From an uncultured Lachnospiraceae bacterium (lineage in GTDB: Bacteria; Bacillota; Clostridia; Lachnospirales; Lachnospiraceae), in contig CAJTQO010000007.1 in NCBI GenBank assembly GCA_910578405.1, forward strand, positions 22,328 to 86,327: 64,000 nucleotides of DNA, written 5' to 3'. Positions 1 through 7,938 of the stretch are shown here, piece by piece. Numbering within the stretch: the first letter of the stretch is position 1; every line of letters begins with the position of its first letter. A model generated the notes under the pieces. The model ran no database searches and was not told the DNA's origin. It worked only from the letters and a program-made list of their open reading frames with translations. Made by a program: the position numbers and the translations under genes.

Positions 1-1
1 C

Positions 2-1246
2 CAGCTTTCCGCTAAGGAGAAAGAAAGACAGAGGGAAAGGGCCGGGGAAGATTATGAAACGGCAGTGGATGCGGCAGGACGGGGGATAGGACGCGCGGAC
101 GCAGCTTTGCAGGATGCGGACGCGAAATTGCAGAAACATCTGGAGGATGGCGTGGATATAACTTCACAGGAAGGCCGTGAAGCGGCCAGCCGGGAGTATG
201 AAGAATGGAAACAGCGTGGAAGGGAATTGGAGGCTACCGTTTCAGGGAATTGGGCCAGTATGCAGGAAAAGGAGGAAAGGCTGTCCAGCCTGCAGGAAAA
301 CGGCAGCGAGGAGGAAAAAGAAGCGGCGCAAAAAGAACTGGAGGCGGCAAGGGACGGCTGGCAAAAGGCTCAGGCAGCTTATGACAGATATCAGGAAAAC
401 CCCATGGCGGAGCCGGATTTTAGTGCGGAAGATGCGGCGAAAAAGGCATGGGAGGCAGAAAGGGACGCCCTGGAAGGAAATGTGCGGGATGCTGGCTATG
501 GGAGAGAGGATGCAGCTTTGACCGGGGAGACCGGAATCCGGGAGGCAGAAAGGAATAAGGAAGATGCGGATGCAGCTTCCCAGGCGGACAGTACATTGGA
601 AATTTACCGCATGGAGCTAAAAGGGCTGAAAAAAGAGCTGGAAAAATATCGTGCAGTTTATCAGGCGGAGGGAAAAGTAGTCAGTGAAGTGGAGGGCGCC
701 ATAACAAAGGTCAATGTAACGGCCGGGGAGCGGACTACGGATGGAGCGGCAATGGTCTGTGCCGACAGTGAGATTCCCTATCAGTTTGAAACGCTCCTTG
801 ATAAGGAGCAGAAAAAATATGTCAGCCTGGGGGATGAGGTGACATTGAAACTGGCACAGGGCAAAGAGGAACTGTCAGTGGATTATATGGAGGAAGAAGG
901 AGGCGTTTACCGGGTTATCGTTTATTTGCCGGAAGGGACAGGGGGGCTTGGGATGAGTGGAACGCTGCAGCGCAGCGCAGCGTCGGAAAGCTATCGCTGC
1001 TGCATTCCTGCCAATGCGTTATACAGCGATAGCAACGGAAACCGTTCTTATATTTATGTTGTAGGAGAAAGGGAAGGCATTTTGGGGAAGGAATATTATG
1101 CACAGATGCGATATGTGGAGGTGTTAGATCAAAATGACAGCTTTGCAGCGCTGGCGGATGGCTCCCTTGCAAGCGGAGAGCAGGTGATTACCGCGTATGA
1201 TAAGGAAATAGCCAATGGCGCCGCAATCCGTTATGAAGATTTTTAG
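2..1246 (+). CDS. HlyD/RND-type efflux periplasmic adaptor, 5' end outside window
   Basis: The frame is open from the first bases of the window, so the N-terminus is missing; 414 codons remain. The first half is a long charged coiled coil rich in Ala, Glu, Lys and Gln, roughly residues 1-215 of the visible part. It is followed by a beta-rich section with a lipoyl/barrel-sandwich-like return strand (GAITKVNVTAGERT), a beta-barrel and a membrane-proximal domain. That order is the layout of membrane fusion proteins that link an inner-membrane ABC or RND pump to the outside. In a Gram-positive host it would act as the extracytoplasmic adaptor of an ABC exporter encoded upstream, beyond the window. 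The extended coiled coil is unusually long and low in complexity. Family-level confidence is good; substrate is unknown. Confidence 0.75.
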   Translation, partial: QLSAKEKERQRERAGEDYETAVDAAGRGIGRADAALQDADAKLQKHLEDGVDITSQEGREAASREYEEWKQRGRELEATVSGNWASMQEKEERLSSLQENGSEEEKEAAQKELEAARDGWQKAQAAYDRYQENPMAEPDFSAEDAAKKAWEAERDALEGNVRDAGYGREDAALTGETGIREAERNKEDADAASQADSTLEIYRMELKGLKKELEKYRAVYQAEGKVVSEVEGAITKVNVTAGERTTDGAAMVCADSEIPYQFETLLDKEQKKYVSLGDEVTLKLAQGKEELSVDYMEEEGGVYRVIVYLPEGTGGLGMSGTLQRSAASESYRCCIPANALYSDSNGNRSYIYVVGEREGILGKEYYAQMRYVEVLDQNDSFAALADGSLASGEQVITAYDKEIANGAAIRYEDF

Positions 1247-1262
1247 TGGAGTTTGGGGCCTT

Positions 1263-1292
1263 GCATTATGCCGCCAGACATAACGCTTTTTT
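1263..1292 (+). terminator. probable Rho-independent terminator after the adaptor gene
   Basis: An 8-bp stem with one mismatch (GCATTATG with CATAACGC) is followed by six T residues, 16 bp after the adaptor stop codon. The mismatch makes it only moderately convincing. Confidence 0.5.
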
Positions 1293-1350
1293 GATTGCGC
1301 TTGCTTTTGCCGTGCCCAGTCAAATCCATCGGATTACATTGGAAACGGGC

Positions 1351-1378
1351 TTGAAAAGGTTTCCAAATTTGATATAAT
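1351..1378 (+). promoter_or_regulatory. sigma-A-type promoter for hemerythrin
   Basis: TTGAAA and TATAAT are separated by 16 bp and lie about 58 bp upstream of the hemerythrin start codon. Confidence 0.7.
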
Positions 1379-1435
1379 GAAGGTAGAAGTTGGATGGCAG
1401 GATGATATGGGCTTGATACGAAAGGTGGGTACGGC

Positions 1436-1834
1436 ATGTACGAAATGAAAGAAGAGTACTTAATAGGAATTGAGGAAATTGACAGGGAGCATAAGGTTTT
1501 GTTTGAGATAGCGGACGAGATTTACCAATTGTGCGGGAATGAATTTGTGCCGGATAAGTATGACCATATTGTTAATTTAATTCAGAGGCTGAAGCAATAT
1601 GCCATTATGCATTTTGAACACGAGGAAGCGTATATGGAAAGTATCCAATATAAAAAGATGTTTACGCAGAAAATCCAGCATGATAATTTTAAGAGGAAAT
1701 TGGAAACCATGGATTTGGAAATCATTGATGATAACCAAGACCGGGCGGTGGAGGAACTTTTGAAATTTGTGACAGACTGGCTGGTGGGGCATATCTTGGG
1801 GACGGACAAGCAGATTGCGGCGCAGGAAAATTAA
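1436..1834 (+). CDS. bacteriohemerythrin
   Basis: A single-domain 132-aa protein of the hemerythrin family, which binds O2 at a non-haem di-iron centre in a four-helix bundle. The expected ligands are visible in order: His in EIDREH near residue 19, His and Glu in HFEHEE (around residue 60), His in the IQHDNF segment, and the C-terminal His and Asp in GHILGTD. The start is supported by AAAGGTGG about 6 bp upstream of ATG; a second in-frame ATG lies three codons later. The gene has its own promoter and terminator, so it is monocistronic. Probable role: O2 storage, sensing or scavenging in an anaerobe exposed to air. Recognition is firm; physiological role is inference. Confidence 0.93.
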   Translation: MYEMKEEYLIGIEEIDREHKVLFEIADEIYQLCGNEFVPDKYDHIVNLIQRLKQYAIMHFEHEEAYMESIQYKKMFTQKIQHDNFKRKLETMDLEIIDDNQDRAVEELLKFVTDWLVGHILGTDKQIAAQEN

Positions 1835-1873
1835 GGAAAGGGAATGGCGGCAAAAAGAGACAATTGAGAAAAA

Positions 1874-1915
1874 GGGCAGGTTTGCCGCACAGCGGTTGGC
1901 CACTGTCCTTTTTTT
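1874..1915 (+). terminator. Rho-independent terminator after hemerythrin
   Basis: GGGCAG pairs with CTGTCC (one G-U), with an inner CCGC/GCGG stem over a 3-nt loop, and seven T residues follow. Confidence 0.8.
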
Positions 1916-2012
1916 GCGCACGCGGACATACAGAGAGGGATTGTGGGCAAAGCTTAAGGGAGAGCAGCGTGTGTTACTATTTTTTAGTATGCTATTTTTT
2001 ACCTTATATAGC

Positions 2013-2041
2013 TTGACAGTGGGGGAAAACAAGTGCAAAAT
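2013..2041 (+). promoter_or_regulatory. candidate promoter for the metal-chaperone operon
   Basis: A perfect TTGACA is followed after 17 bp by CAAAAT, a weak -10, about 105 bp upstream of the first COG0523 gene. No clear metalloregulator operator was seen around it. Confidence 0.5.
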
Positions 2042-2145
2042 ACAGGAAGGCGGAATCTTTGCCGCGGTTTTGCCGGGATTTTAGGAATCTGAGGAATGCG
2101 TCCTGACATATGAATGCGGCAGTCTGGAAAGGAGCAGGTAAGGAA

Positions 2146-3411
2146 ATGACAAAGATTGATATTGTATCCGGATTTCTTGGAGCCGGGAAAACGACGTTGA
2201 TAAAAAAACTGCTGAAAGAAGCGTTGGCAGATACGAAAGTGGTATTAATAGAGAATGAATTTGGGGAAATCGGGATTGACGGAGGATTTTTAAAGGAAGC
2301 CGGAATTGAAATAAAAGAGATGAATTCCGGTTGCATTTGCTGTTCTTTAGTAGGAGATTTTGGGGCTTCCTTGAAAGAGGCGCTGGATACTTTTGCGCCG
2401 GAGCGGATTTTGATAGAGCCTTCGGGCGTAGGTAAGCTTTCCGATGTGATGAAAGCGGTGCAGGATGTGGTGTCGGAGGCGCCAGTGGAGTTAAACAGTG
2501 CAGTGGCGGTGGTGGATGCATCCAAGTGTAAGATGTATATAAAGAATTTCGGGGAATTTTTCATTAACCAGATTGCTCATGCGGGAACGATTATTTTGAG
2601 CCGTACAGGGAAAATCAGTGAAGAGAAGCTGAAAGCCTGTGTGGATATGATTCGTATGCATAACAGCAAGGCGAAGATTATCACTACGCCGTGGGAGAAG
2701 CTGGAAGGGAAGGATATTCTGGATACGATAGAGGGCGCAAAGAATCTGGAAGCGGAATTAATGGCGGAAGTGATAGCCCATGCCAAACATCATGAAGAGA
2801 GCAGCCATGGGCGTCACCATGAAGAAGGGGAATGCAGCCATGGGCATCACCATGGGGAAGAGGAATGTTGCCACGACCATCACCATGGGGAAGAGGAATG
2901 TTGCCATGGGCGTCACCATGAGGAAGAGGAATGCGGCCACGACCATCATCATGAGGAAGAGGAATGTTGCCATGGGCGTCACCATGAGGAAGAGGAATGT
3001 TGCCATGGGCATCACCATGGGGAAGAGGAATGCAGCCATGGCCATCACCATGGGGAGGAGTGCGGCCATAGCCATCATCATGACCATGGGCCGGACTGCG
3101 CTTGCGGGTGTCATGACCATGGGCATCACCATGCCGACGAAGTATTTACCAGTTGGGGGATGGAGACTCCGGCAGCCTATACGGCGGCAGAGATTGAAAC
3201 GATTTTAGAGGAATTGGAGAAGGAAAGCGAGTATGGACTGGTGTTGCGCGCCAAAGGGATGGTTCCTTCAGGGAATGGTTCCTGGGTTTATTTTGACTAT
3301 GTGCCGGGGGAGCATGATATACGGGAAGGCAAGCCGGAATATACCGGGAAGTTCTGTGTGATTGGTTCCGGGCTGCAGGAAGGAAATCTGGAGAAACTGT
3401 TCCGGAAGTAG
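2146..3411 (+). CDS. COG0523 (CobW/ZNG1-like) metal-chaperone GTPase with His/Cys-rich repeat tail
   Basis: G3E-family GTPase thought to deliver Zn or another transition metal to client proteins. Seen: Walker A GFLGAGKTT at residues 9-17, the ENEFGEIGID switch, the metal-binding CxCC motif (C63-I-C65-C66) and a CobW C-terminal domain at the end. Between the GTPase core and the C-terminal domain lies a tract of about 110 residues made of 11-residue repeats such as HHEEEECCHGR, dense in His, Cys and Glu. The chosen start (MTKIDIV) leaves the nucleotide loop at the usual distance from the N-terminus; an earlier in-frame ATG at 2110 would add 12 residues and has no good ribosome site. The gene is followed after 17 bp by a second COG0523-like gene, so they form an operon. 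Zn is the most likely cargo by analogy; Ni or Co remain possible. Confidence 0.88.
   Translation: MTKIDIVSGFLGAGKTTLIKKLLKEALADTKVVLIENEFGEIGIDGGFLKEAGIEIKEMNSGCICCSLVGDFGASLKEALDTFAPERILIEPSGVGKLSDVMKAVQDVVSEAPVELNSAVAVVDASKCKMYIKNFGEFFINQIAHAGTIILSRTGKISEEKLKACVDMIRMHNSKAKIITTPWEKLEGKDILDTIEGAKNLEAELMAEVIAHAKHHEESSHGRHHEEGECSHGHHHGEEECCHDHHHGEEECCHGRHHEEEECGHDHHHEEEECCHGRHHEEEECCHGHHHGEEECSHGHHHGEECGHSHHHDHGPDCACGCHDHGHHHADEVFTSWGMETPAAYTAAEIETILEELEKESEYGLVLRAKGMVPSGNGSWVYFDYVPGEHDIREGKPEYTGKFCVIGSGLQEGNLEKLFRK
2788..3131 (+). repeat. in-frame 33-bp tandem repeat encoding an 11-residue His/Cys/Glu motif
   Basis: About nine imperfect head-to-tail 33-bp units encode HHxEExCxHxx-type motifs, then a shorter degenerate DHGHHH end. 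The period is a multiple of three, so copy-number change by slippage would keep the frame and alter only the number of metal ligands. Confidence 0.9.
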
Positions 3412-3428
3412 AAAGAGGGTGAGGAAGA

Positions 3429-4358
3429 ATGAAACCGGTATATATGGTGAACGGATTTTTGGAGAGCGGTAAGACGGAATTCATTACTTATACGCTGAAC
3501 CAGCCTTATTTCCAGGTGAAGGGGAAGACGCTGCTGATTCTCTGTGAAGAGGGAGAGATAGAATATGAAGAGTTTTTGTTAAAAAAGAGCAAGACAGTGG
3601 TGGAGCTGGTGGAAGAGGAAAAGGATTTTACGCCGTCCCGTTTGGTGGAGTTGGAGAAGAAGCACAGGCCGGAGCGGATTATTATTGAGTACAATGGAAT
3701 GTGGAATTATAAAAATATGGAATTGCCTTGGCACTGGTCTATCGAACAGCAAATTACCACCATTGACGCTTCAACCTTTCCCATGTACTTTAATAATATG
3801 AGGTCTTTGCTGGCGGAAATGGTAAGGAATTCCGAGCTGATTATTTTCAACCGCTGTGATGATGTGGAAGACTTGGGCGTTTACCGGCGCAATATCAAGG
3901 CGGTAAACCAGAAGGCAGAGATTGTGTTTGAGGATTCCAATGGGGAAATTGATGAAATCTTTGAGGAAGACCTTCCTTATAGTTTAAGCGACGATCCTAT
4001 CGCGCTGGAAGATGAGAGCTATGGCATCTGGTATTTGGATTCGCTGGATCATTTGGAGCGTTATGAAGGTAAGAAGGTGCAGTTTACGGCAATGGTCTTA
4101 AAACCGGAGAATTTCCCCCAGGGGTATTTCGTGCCTGGGCGAATGGCAATGACGTGCTGCGCGGATGATATGGCGTTCCTTGGGTTTGCCTGCAGGGCCA
4201 GGGAAGCGGAAAAGCTGGAAAACAAACAATGGATCCGGGTGACGGCAGTGGTGCGCAAGGAATATTTTGCGGATTATCAGGCGGAGGGCCCGGTTTTGGA
4301 AGCTTTGTCCGTAGAGGAAACGGAAGCGCCGAAAGAGGAAGTCATTAGTTTCGTATAG
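3429..4358 (+). CDS. COG0523-like GTPase fused to a DUF1980 (YcgQ-like) C-terminal domain
   Basis: A 309-aa protein. The N-terminal 200 residues look like a G3E GTPase with Walker A GFLESGKT (residues 9-16), an IIIEYNGMW segment and the degenerate base-recognition motif NRCD. The CxCC metal motif of the upstream paralogue is absent. The last 100 residues contain GYFVPGRMAMTCCADD and match, as I recognise it, the beta-rich DUF1980/TIGR03943 domain otherwise found in YcgQ partners of YcgR-type permeases. It starts 17 bp after the upstream gene with a GAGGAAG ribosome site. Likely role: partner of the upstream chaperone in metal allocation, linking it to a membrane permease. The domain assignment of the C-terminus is from motif memory and should be confirmed by profile search. 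Confidence 0.75.
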   Translation: MKPVYMVNGFLESGKTEFITYTLNQPYFQVKGKTLLILCEEGEIEYEEFLLKKSKTVVELVEEEKDFTPSRLVELEKKHRPERIIIEYNGMWNYKNMELPWHWSIEQQITTIDASTFPMYFNNMRSLLAEMVRNSELIIFNRCDDVEDLGVYRRNIKAVNQKAEIVFEDSNGEIDEIFEEDLPYSLSDDPIALEDESYGIWYLDSLDHLERYEGKKVQFTAMVLKPENFPQGYFVPGRMAMTCCADDMAFLGFACRAREAEKLENKQWIRVTAVVRKEYFADYQAEGPVLEALSVEETEAPKEEVISFV

Positions 4359-4464
4359 AGAATCATTGGAAAGAGAAATCCGGCTGGCGCCAAGGAAGGG
4401 AAAGGGGAAGCGGAGGAATAGGGAGCCGGAGAGGACGGCCTGGAAAGGCGCAGGAGAGGATGGG

Positions 4465-5235
4465 ATGGCAGCAGAGACGGAAAAGGAATTGCAGCAGTTA
4501 AAAAAGAGAATAGCGGAACTGGCGCACAAATCGTATGCGCACAATATTTACACTTATACAGGGTTTTTGAGTATGGCGCAGCAGGATGTTTTTTACCGGA
4601 TGCTGCCGGAGCTGGCCGGGGCAGCGTACAGGCTGTATGGCGGCAGGCAGGATTGCGAACGGCAGGTATTGCGGTTTGGCAGTGAAAAAACGTTGGGGTA
4701 TGAAGAGGATTTTCCCATTGCCTGCCTGGCGGTGAAACCTTGCATGGAGAAATTTGCCGATGAGCTGTCGCACCGGGATTTTTTAGGGGCTGTGATGAAC
4801 CTGGGGATAGAACGGGGAATGATAGGGGATATTTTCCTGGAAGGGAAGTCCGGTTATCTGTTTTGCCTGGACAGGATAGCTCCATATATTATGGAAAACC
4901 TGGACAAAGTAAAGCATACCAGCGTAAGGTGCGCTATAGCGGATGCGGCGACAGAGCTGTCAGTAAAGGAGCCGGAGGAAATCCGCTTTACGGTGTCTTC
5001 GGAGCGGGTGGATGGCATTTTGGCAAAAGTATACCATTTGTCCAGGAACCAGAGTCTGGAGCTGTTCCGGGAGCGCAAGGTGTATGTCAATGGCAGGCTG
5101 AATGAAAACAATAGTTATGCCATGAAAGAAGGGGATATGGTTTCTGTGCGCGGATATGGGCGGTTTGTATATTACGGGGCGGGCCATGAGACGAAGAAAG
5201 GCAAATGGAGCGTTTCGGCGGGCGTGTACCGATAA
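4465..5235 (+). CDS. ylmH: YlmH-family S4-domain RNA-binding protein
   Basis: A 256-aa protein close to the usual YlmH length. The C-terminal third is a typical S4 RNA-binding domain with the run RVDGILAKVYHLSR, then FRERKVYVNGR and EGDMVSVRGYGRF. The N-terminal two thirds match the YlmH-specific region (IYTYTGFLSMAQQD and the GDIFLEG segment). Start chosen at ATG 4465, preceded by AGGAGAGGA at 4-5 bp; an ATG at 4366 would add 33 basic low-complexity residues without a good ribosome site. YlmH binds stalled 50S-peptidyl-tRNA complexes and acts in ribosome rescue in Bacillus. In many Firmicutes it sits in the sepF-ylmG-ylmH-divIVA cluster; here it stands after the COG0523 pair instead. Confidence 0.85.
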   Translation: MAAETEKELQQLKKRIAELAHKSYAHNIYTYTGFLSMAQQDVFYRMLPELAGAAYRLYGGRQDCERQVLRFGSEKTLGYEEDFPIACLAVKPCMEKFADELSHRDFLGAVMNLGIERGMIGDIFLEGKSGYLFCLDRIAPYIMENLDKVKHTSVRCAIADAATELSVKEPEEIRFTVSSERVDGILAKVYHLSRNQSLELFRERKVYVNGRLNENNSYAMKEGDMVSVRGYGRFVYYGAGHETKKGKWSVSAGVYR

Positions 5236-5325
5236 GCTGCTCTGGAGCCGGCAGATAGAGAGGAAAGAGGGGTATTGGCTAATAGGGCATATTAGTCAAT
5301 AAGAGATTTGGAAATGAGGGAAATT

Positions 5326-6227
5326 ATGTACCCATATACGGTAACACAGTGGTTATTTTTCTTTTATTTTTATTGTTTTTTCGGCTGGTGTTTTGAATCT
5401 TCTTATGTGTCGTTAAAAAACAGGCGCAGGGTAAACCGGGGATTTATGCGCGGGCCGTTCCTTCCTTTATATGGAAGCGGAGCCATTATGATGCTGGTAG
5501 CGTCCAGCCCGTTTCAGTCCAACCTTTTTTAACTTATTTGGCTGGGTGCATTGGAGCGACGGCTTTGGAATATGTGACCGGCGTGGCGATGGAGGCATTG
5601 TTTAAAGTACGGTATTGGGACTATTCTAACCAGAGATTTAATTTCCAGGGGCATATATGTTTAAGCTCCACTTTGGCCTGGGGCGGGCTGACGATATTGA
5701 TGACACGGTTCGTGCATAAACCGGTGGAACGGCTTGCGCTGGGGATAGGGACGGATGTTTTGACGGCAGCGGTTATTCTTTTGACGGTCTGTCTGGCTGT
5801 GGACTTTACTTTGTCTTTCCGGGCCGCTATCGACCTGCGGGATATTCTTGTGAAGATGGAAACGGTGCGGGAAGAACTGGAGCGTGTGCAGAAACGTCTG
5901 GACGTTATTATTGCATTGTCCAATGAAGAGCGTGGGATAAAGAGGCAGGAGCGCAGTGAAAAGTTGGATGAGCTGACGGCCAATATTGAAAAACGGTTGC
6001 AGCATATCAGGGAGCGGATGGCAAATGGCAGGGCAGCCTATCCGGATAACGTACGGGAGGAAATTACGGAGCTTTTGGTGAAATATAAACTGAATTTGGA
6101 GAACCGGGGACAGCTTACGAATTTGAAGGAATTTTATAAACGTATGCTGAAAGGGAATCCAACCATGGCTTTGGGACGGTTTAAAGAGTTTCTCCAAGAG
6201 CTGAAGGAGAAGGCAGAGAAAGAATAA
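5326..6227 (+). pseudogene. PF06541 (ABC_trans_CmpB-like) membrane protein, split by a frameshift in a T run
   Basis: Two adjacent frames encode one conserved membrane protein. The first ends SPFQSNLF-stop at 5532; the second continues without its own start as LTYLAGCIGATALEYVTG. The break lies in six T residues at 5525-5530. One extra T, or a -1 ribosomal slip on C-CTT-TTT, restores the family sequence exactly. The protein has several N-terminal membrane segments (FFFYFYCFFGWCFE, then two or three more) and a long C-terminal coiled coil from about residue 170. Start is ATG 5326 with GAGGG 5 bp upstream. Function of the family is unknown despite its ABC-permease label. The gene may be truly broken, phase-variable, decoded by slippage, or affected by a sequencing error in the homopolymer. 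Confidence 0.8.
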
Positions 6228-6235
6228 AAAAGCGT

Positions 6236-6282
6236 CAGGCCGCCGCACATCGGAAGAAAAGAATGTGCGGCGGCCTGTTTTT
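6236..6282. terminator. bidirectional terminator between convergent genes
   Basis: A perfect 15-bp stem (CAGGCCGCCGCACAT and its complement) with a 12-nt loop has a T run on the right for the plus-strand gene and an A run on the left that serves as T run for the minus-strand PHP gene, whose stop codon it overlaps. Confidence 0.92.
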
Positions 6283-7120
6283 AACCGGCTTTTCGGATAT
6301 GGTGGTTATATTTTGGCACGTATGCATATAAATGATTTTCTTTTAGCTCCAGTTTCCGTTTATGTTGGCGGAATAACGCCAGAAATTTATTGTAAAACCA
6401 GAAAGAATAAACAAGCACATTGTTGACTTTACCGATTTTCTGCTTTGTGGTATGCAGATATCGCTTCCCGCCTGCCGTGATGGCCACTTCGGAGCGGATT
6501 GCGTGGATTAAATCGGTTTCGTTTTTAATAGCGGCGTCAATCATGGTGTAGCCGAAGCCTGCACAGCTTTCCCTGTGGGAATCGCTGCCTCCGGTGCCGG
6601 GTTTTCCGTAGGTCTTGGCCAGTTCCAGCGCCGCCCGGTTGGATTCCGGCGTTTCACAGGCATTGTATGTTTCGATAAAATCAAAACGGGAAAGCAGCGT
6701 TCCCGCTTTTTTCCCCTGACGGGTGTTCATCAGGCTTAAGTATTTTTCCCCACATGGATGCGCCGGGCCTAGAACGCCGCCGAAGTGATGGACGATATCA
6801 ATCAAAAGGGAAACCGGAAGCCCCCGCAGTTCTAAGATAGGGAGTTTCACGCCTGTGGGCATAATAACAATTATGTGTCCCGCGTCTATAGTATCGTACT
6901 CGATTCCTTTTAATACGACAAAATCCGGGAATTCCTTTCCTTTGATTTGTTTTTCATAATGGCGGTACGCCTTATAGGAATTGTGGTCAGTAATCAGCAT
7001 ACCGTGGTAGCCTTTCTCCTGTAAAGAACGGATGGTTTCGCTGATCGTTATCTTACCATCCAGAGAACCTTCCTTTGTATGGCAATGCATATCGAATTTC
7101 AATGGATACCTCTTTCCCAT
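6281..7120 (-). CDS. PHP-domain metal-dependent phosphoesterase
   Basis: A 279-aa protein with the PHP-family metal ligands in order: HCHT near residues 12-15, DHNS in the second motif, KGIEYDT, LGPAHPCG and GGSDSH. The family comprises divalent-metal phosphoesterases such as histidinol phosphatase, nucleoside-bisphosphate phosphatases and polymerase PHP domains; the specific substrate cannot be told. The C-terminal 60 residues are basic and may contact nucleic acid or membrane. ATG 7120 has only a poor ribosome site; an in-frame TTG at 7102 follows AGAGG by about 6 bp and could be the true start (273 aa). It ends in the shared terminator with the PF06541 gene. Confidence 0.85.
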   Translation of the reverse strand: MGKRYPLKFDMHCHTKEGSLDGKITISETIRSLQEKGYHGMLITDHNSYKAYRHYEKQIKGKEFPDFVVLKGIEYDTIDAGHIIVIMPTGVKLPILELRGLPVSLLIDIVHHFGGVLGPAHPCGEKYLSLMNTRQGKKAGTLLSRFDFIETYNACETPESNRAALELAKTYGKPGTGGSDSHRESCAGFGYTMIDAAIKNETDLIHAIRSEVAITAGGKRYLHTTKQKIGKVNNVLVYSFWFYNKFLALFRQHKRKLELKENHLYAYVPKYNHHIRKAG

Positions 7121-7456
7121 CCCCTTGGCCAGATGGATTGCGGCGGCTCTGGCGACAGCCGTGGGACGCCCTGCCGTTTGTAACGGCCAGGGTTTTGCAT
7201 CTGTCCGGCTTAGTTAGCAGCGTAATTGTATTTTGCAATGTTTCTATTCATTCATCAACGCAATTGGCCATGGGATTGTCTGTAATGTAATGTGTTTATA
7301 TGGCCGCATTCTGACTGGAACACGTACCTGTGCCACATCTTATTTTATCCTATTTGGGACAAATGTAAATAGGTTTTTGAAATAATTTTGCAATCCTTTA
7401 TTTGGGAGTGAGCGGCAACAATGTTTTGGCTTAAGACAAAGAAAATCCAAAGACAT
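7121..7456. other. intergenic region between pyrI and the PHP gene
   Basis: No gene is seen. Two small hairpins followed by T runs are oriented for plus-strand transcription: one at 7169-7196 (CCCTG-CCGTT stem with one bulge) and one at 7349-7378 (7-bp CCTATTT stem). No plus-strand gene precedes them, so they may be chance or belong to a short non-coding transcript. No convincing minus-strand promoter for the PHP gene was found. Confidence 0.4.
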
Positions 7457-7888
7457 CTAAAAGCGTTCCCTGCATTTCTCTTCACAATATTTGCAGCGGT
7501 AAATTTCTTTCTTTTCATCGGCAAGGACGAATATATGGGGCAGTTCCTGTTCGATGGAAGTGATGCAGCGTGGGTTCCGGCATTTGATGACATCCCTGAT
7601 TTCCTTTGGAAGAACCAGTTCCTTTTTGTCTACGATTTCCCCGTCTTTGATTACATTGACGGTGATATTGTGGTCGATAAATGCCAGAACATCCAGATTC
7701 AGCGTATTAATGTCACATTCCACTTTCAGGATATCCTTTTTCCCCATTTTATTGCTGCGGGCATTTTTAATGATGGCCACCGTGCAGTCCAGCTTGTCCA
7801 GGTGCAGATGGTGGTAGATGGAAAGGCTCTTTCCGGCTGCAATATGGTCAAGGACGAAGCCTTCTTCAATTTTTCCTACATTTAACAT
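7457..7888 (-). CDS. pyrI: aspartate carbamoyltransferase regulatory subunit PyrI
   Basis: A 143-aa PyrI with the N-terminal allosteric nucleotide-binding domain (GFVLDHIAAGKSLSIY) and the C-terminal Zn domain with four Cys in the expected pattern CRNPRC and CKYC. It binds the PyrB catalytic trimers and makes pyrimidine synthesis responsive to CTP, UTP and ATP. It lies 50 bp downstream of pyrB on the same strand, with AGGAGGA upstream of ATG. Holding a class-B ATCase (PyrB+PyrI) is typical of enterics, archaea and part of the Clostridia, and contrasts with the PyrB-only Bacillus type. Confidence 0.96.
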   Translation of the reverse strand: MLNVGKIEEGFVLDHIAAGKSLSIYHHLHLDKLDCTVAIIKNARSNKMGKKDILKVECDINTLNLDVLAFIDHNITVNVIKDGEIVDKKELVLPKEIRDVIKCRNPRCITSIEQELPHIFVLADEKKEIYRCKYCEEKCRERF

Positions 7889-7938
7889 AAACGTCCTCCT
7901 TTTTTATATGGCAATGGGTGTGGAGATTTCATTGGCAT

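Noticed and set aside
2788..3131. Regular 33-bp repeats that could suggest a CRISPR array
   Set aside because: The units are directly adjacent with no unique spacers, keep a reading frame and encode a His/Cys motif inside a COG0523 protein.
2758..3132. Open frame on the minus strand opposite the His/Cys repeats
   Set aside because: It is a Met/Val-rich shadow caused by the repeat composition, with no ribosome site or protein-like pattern.
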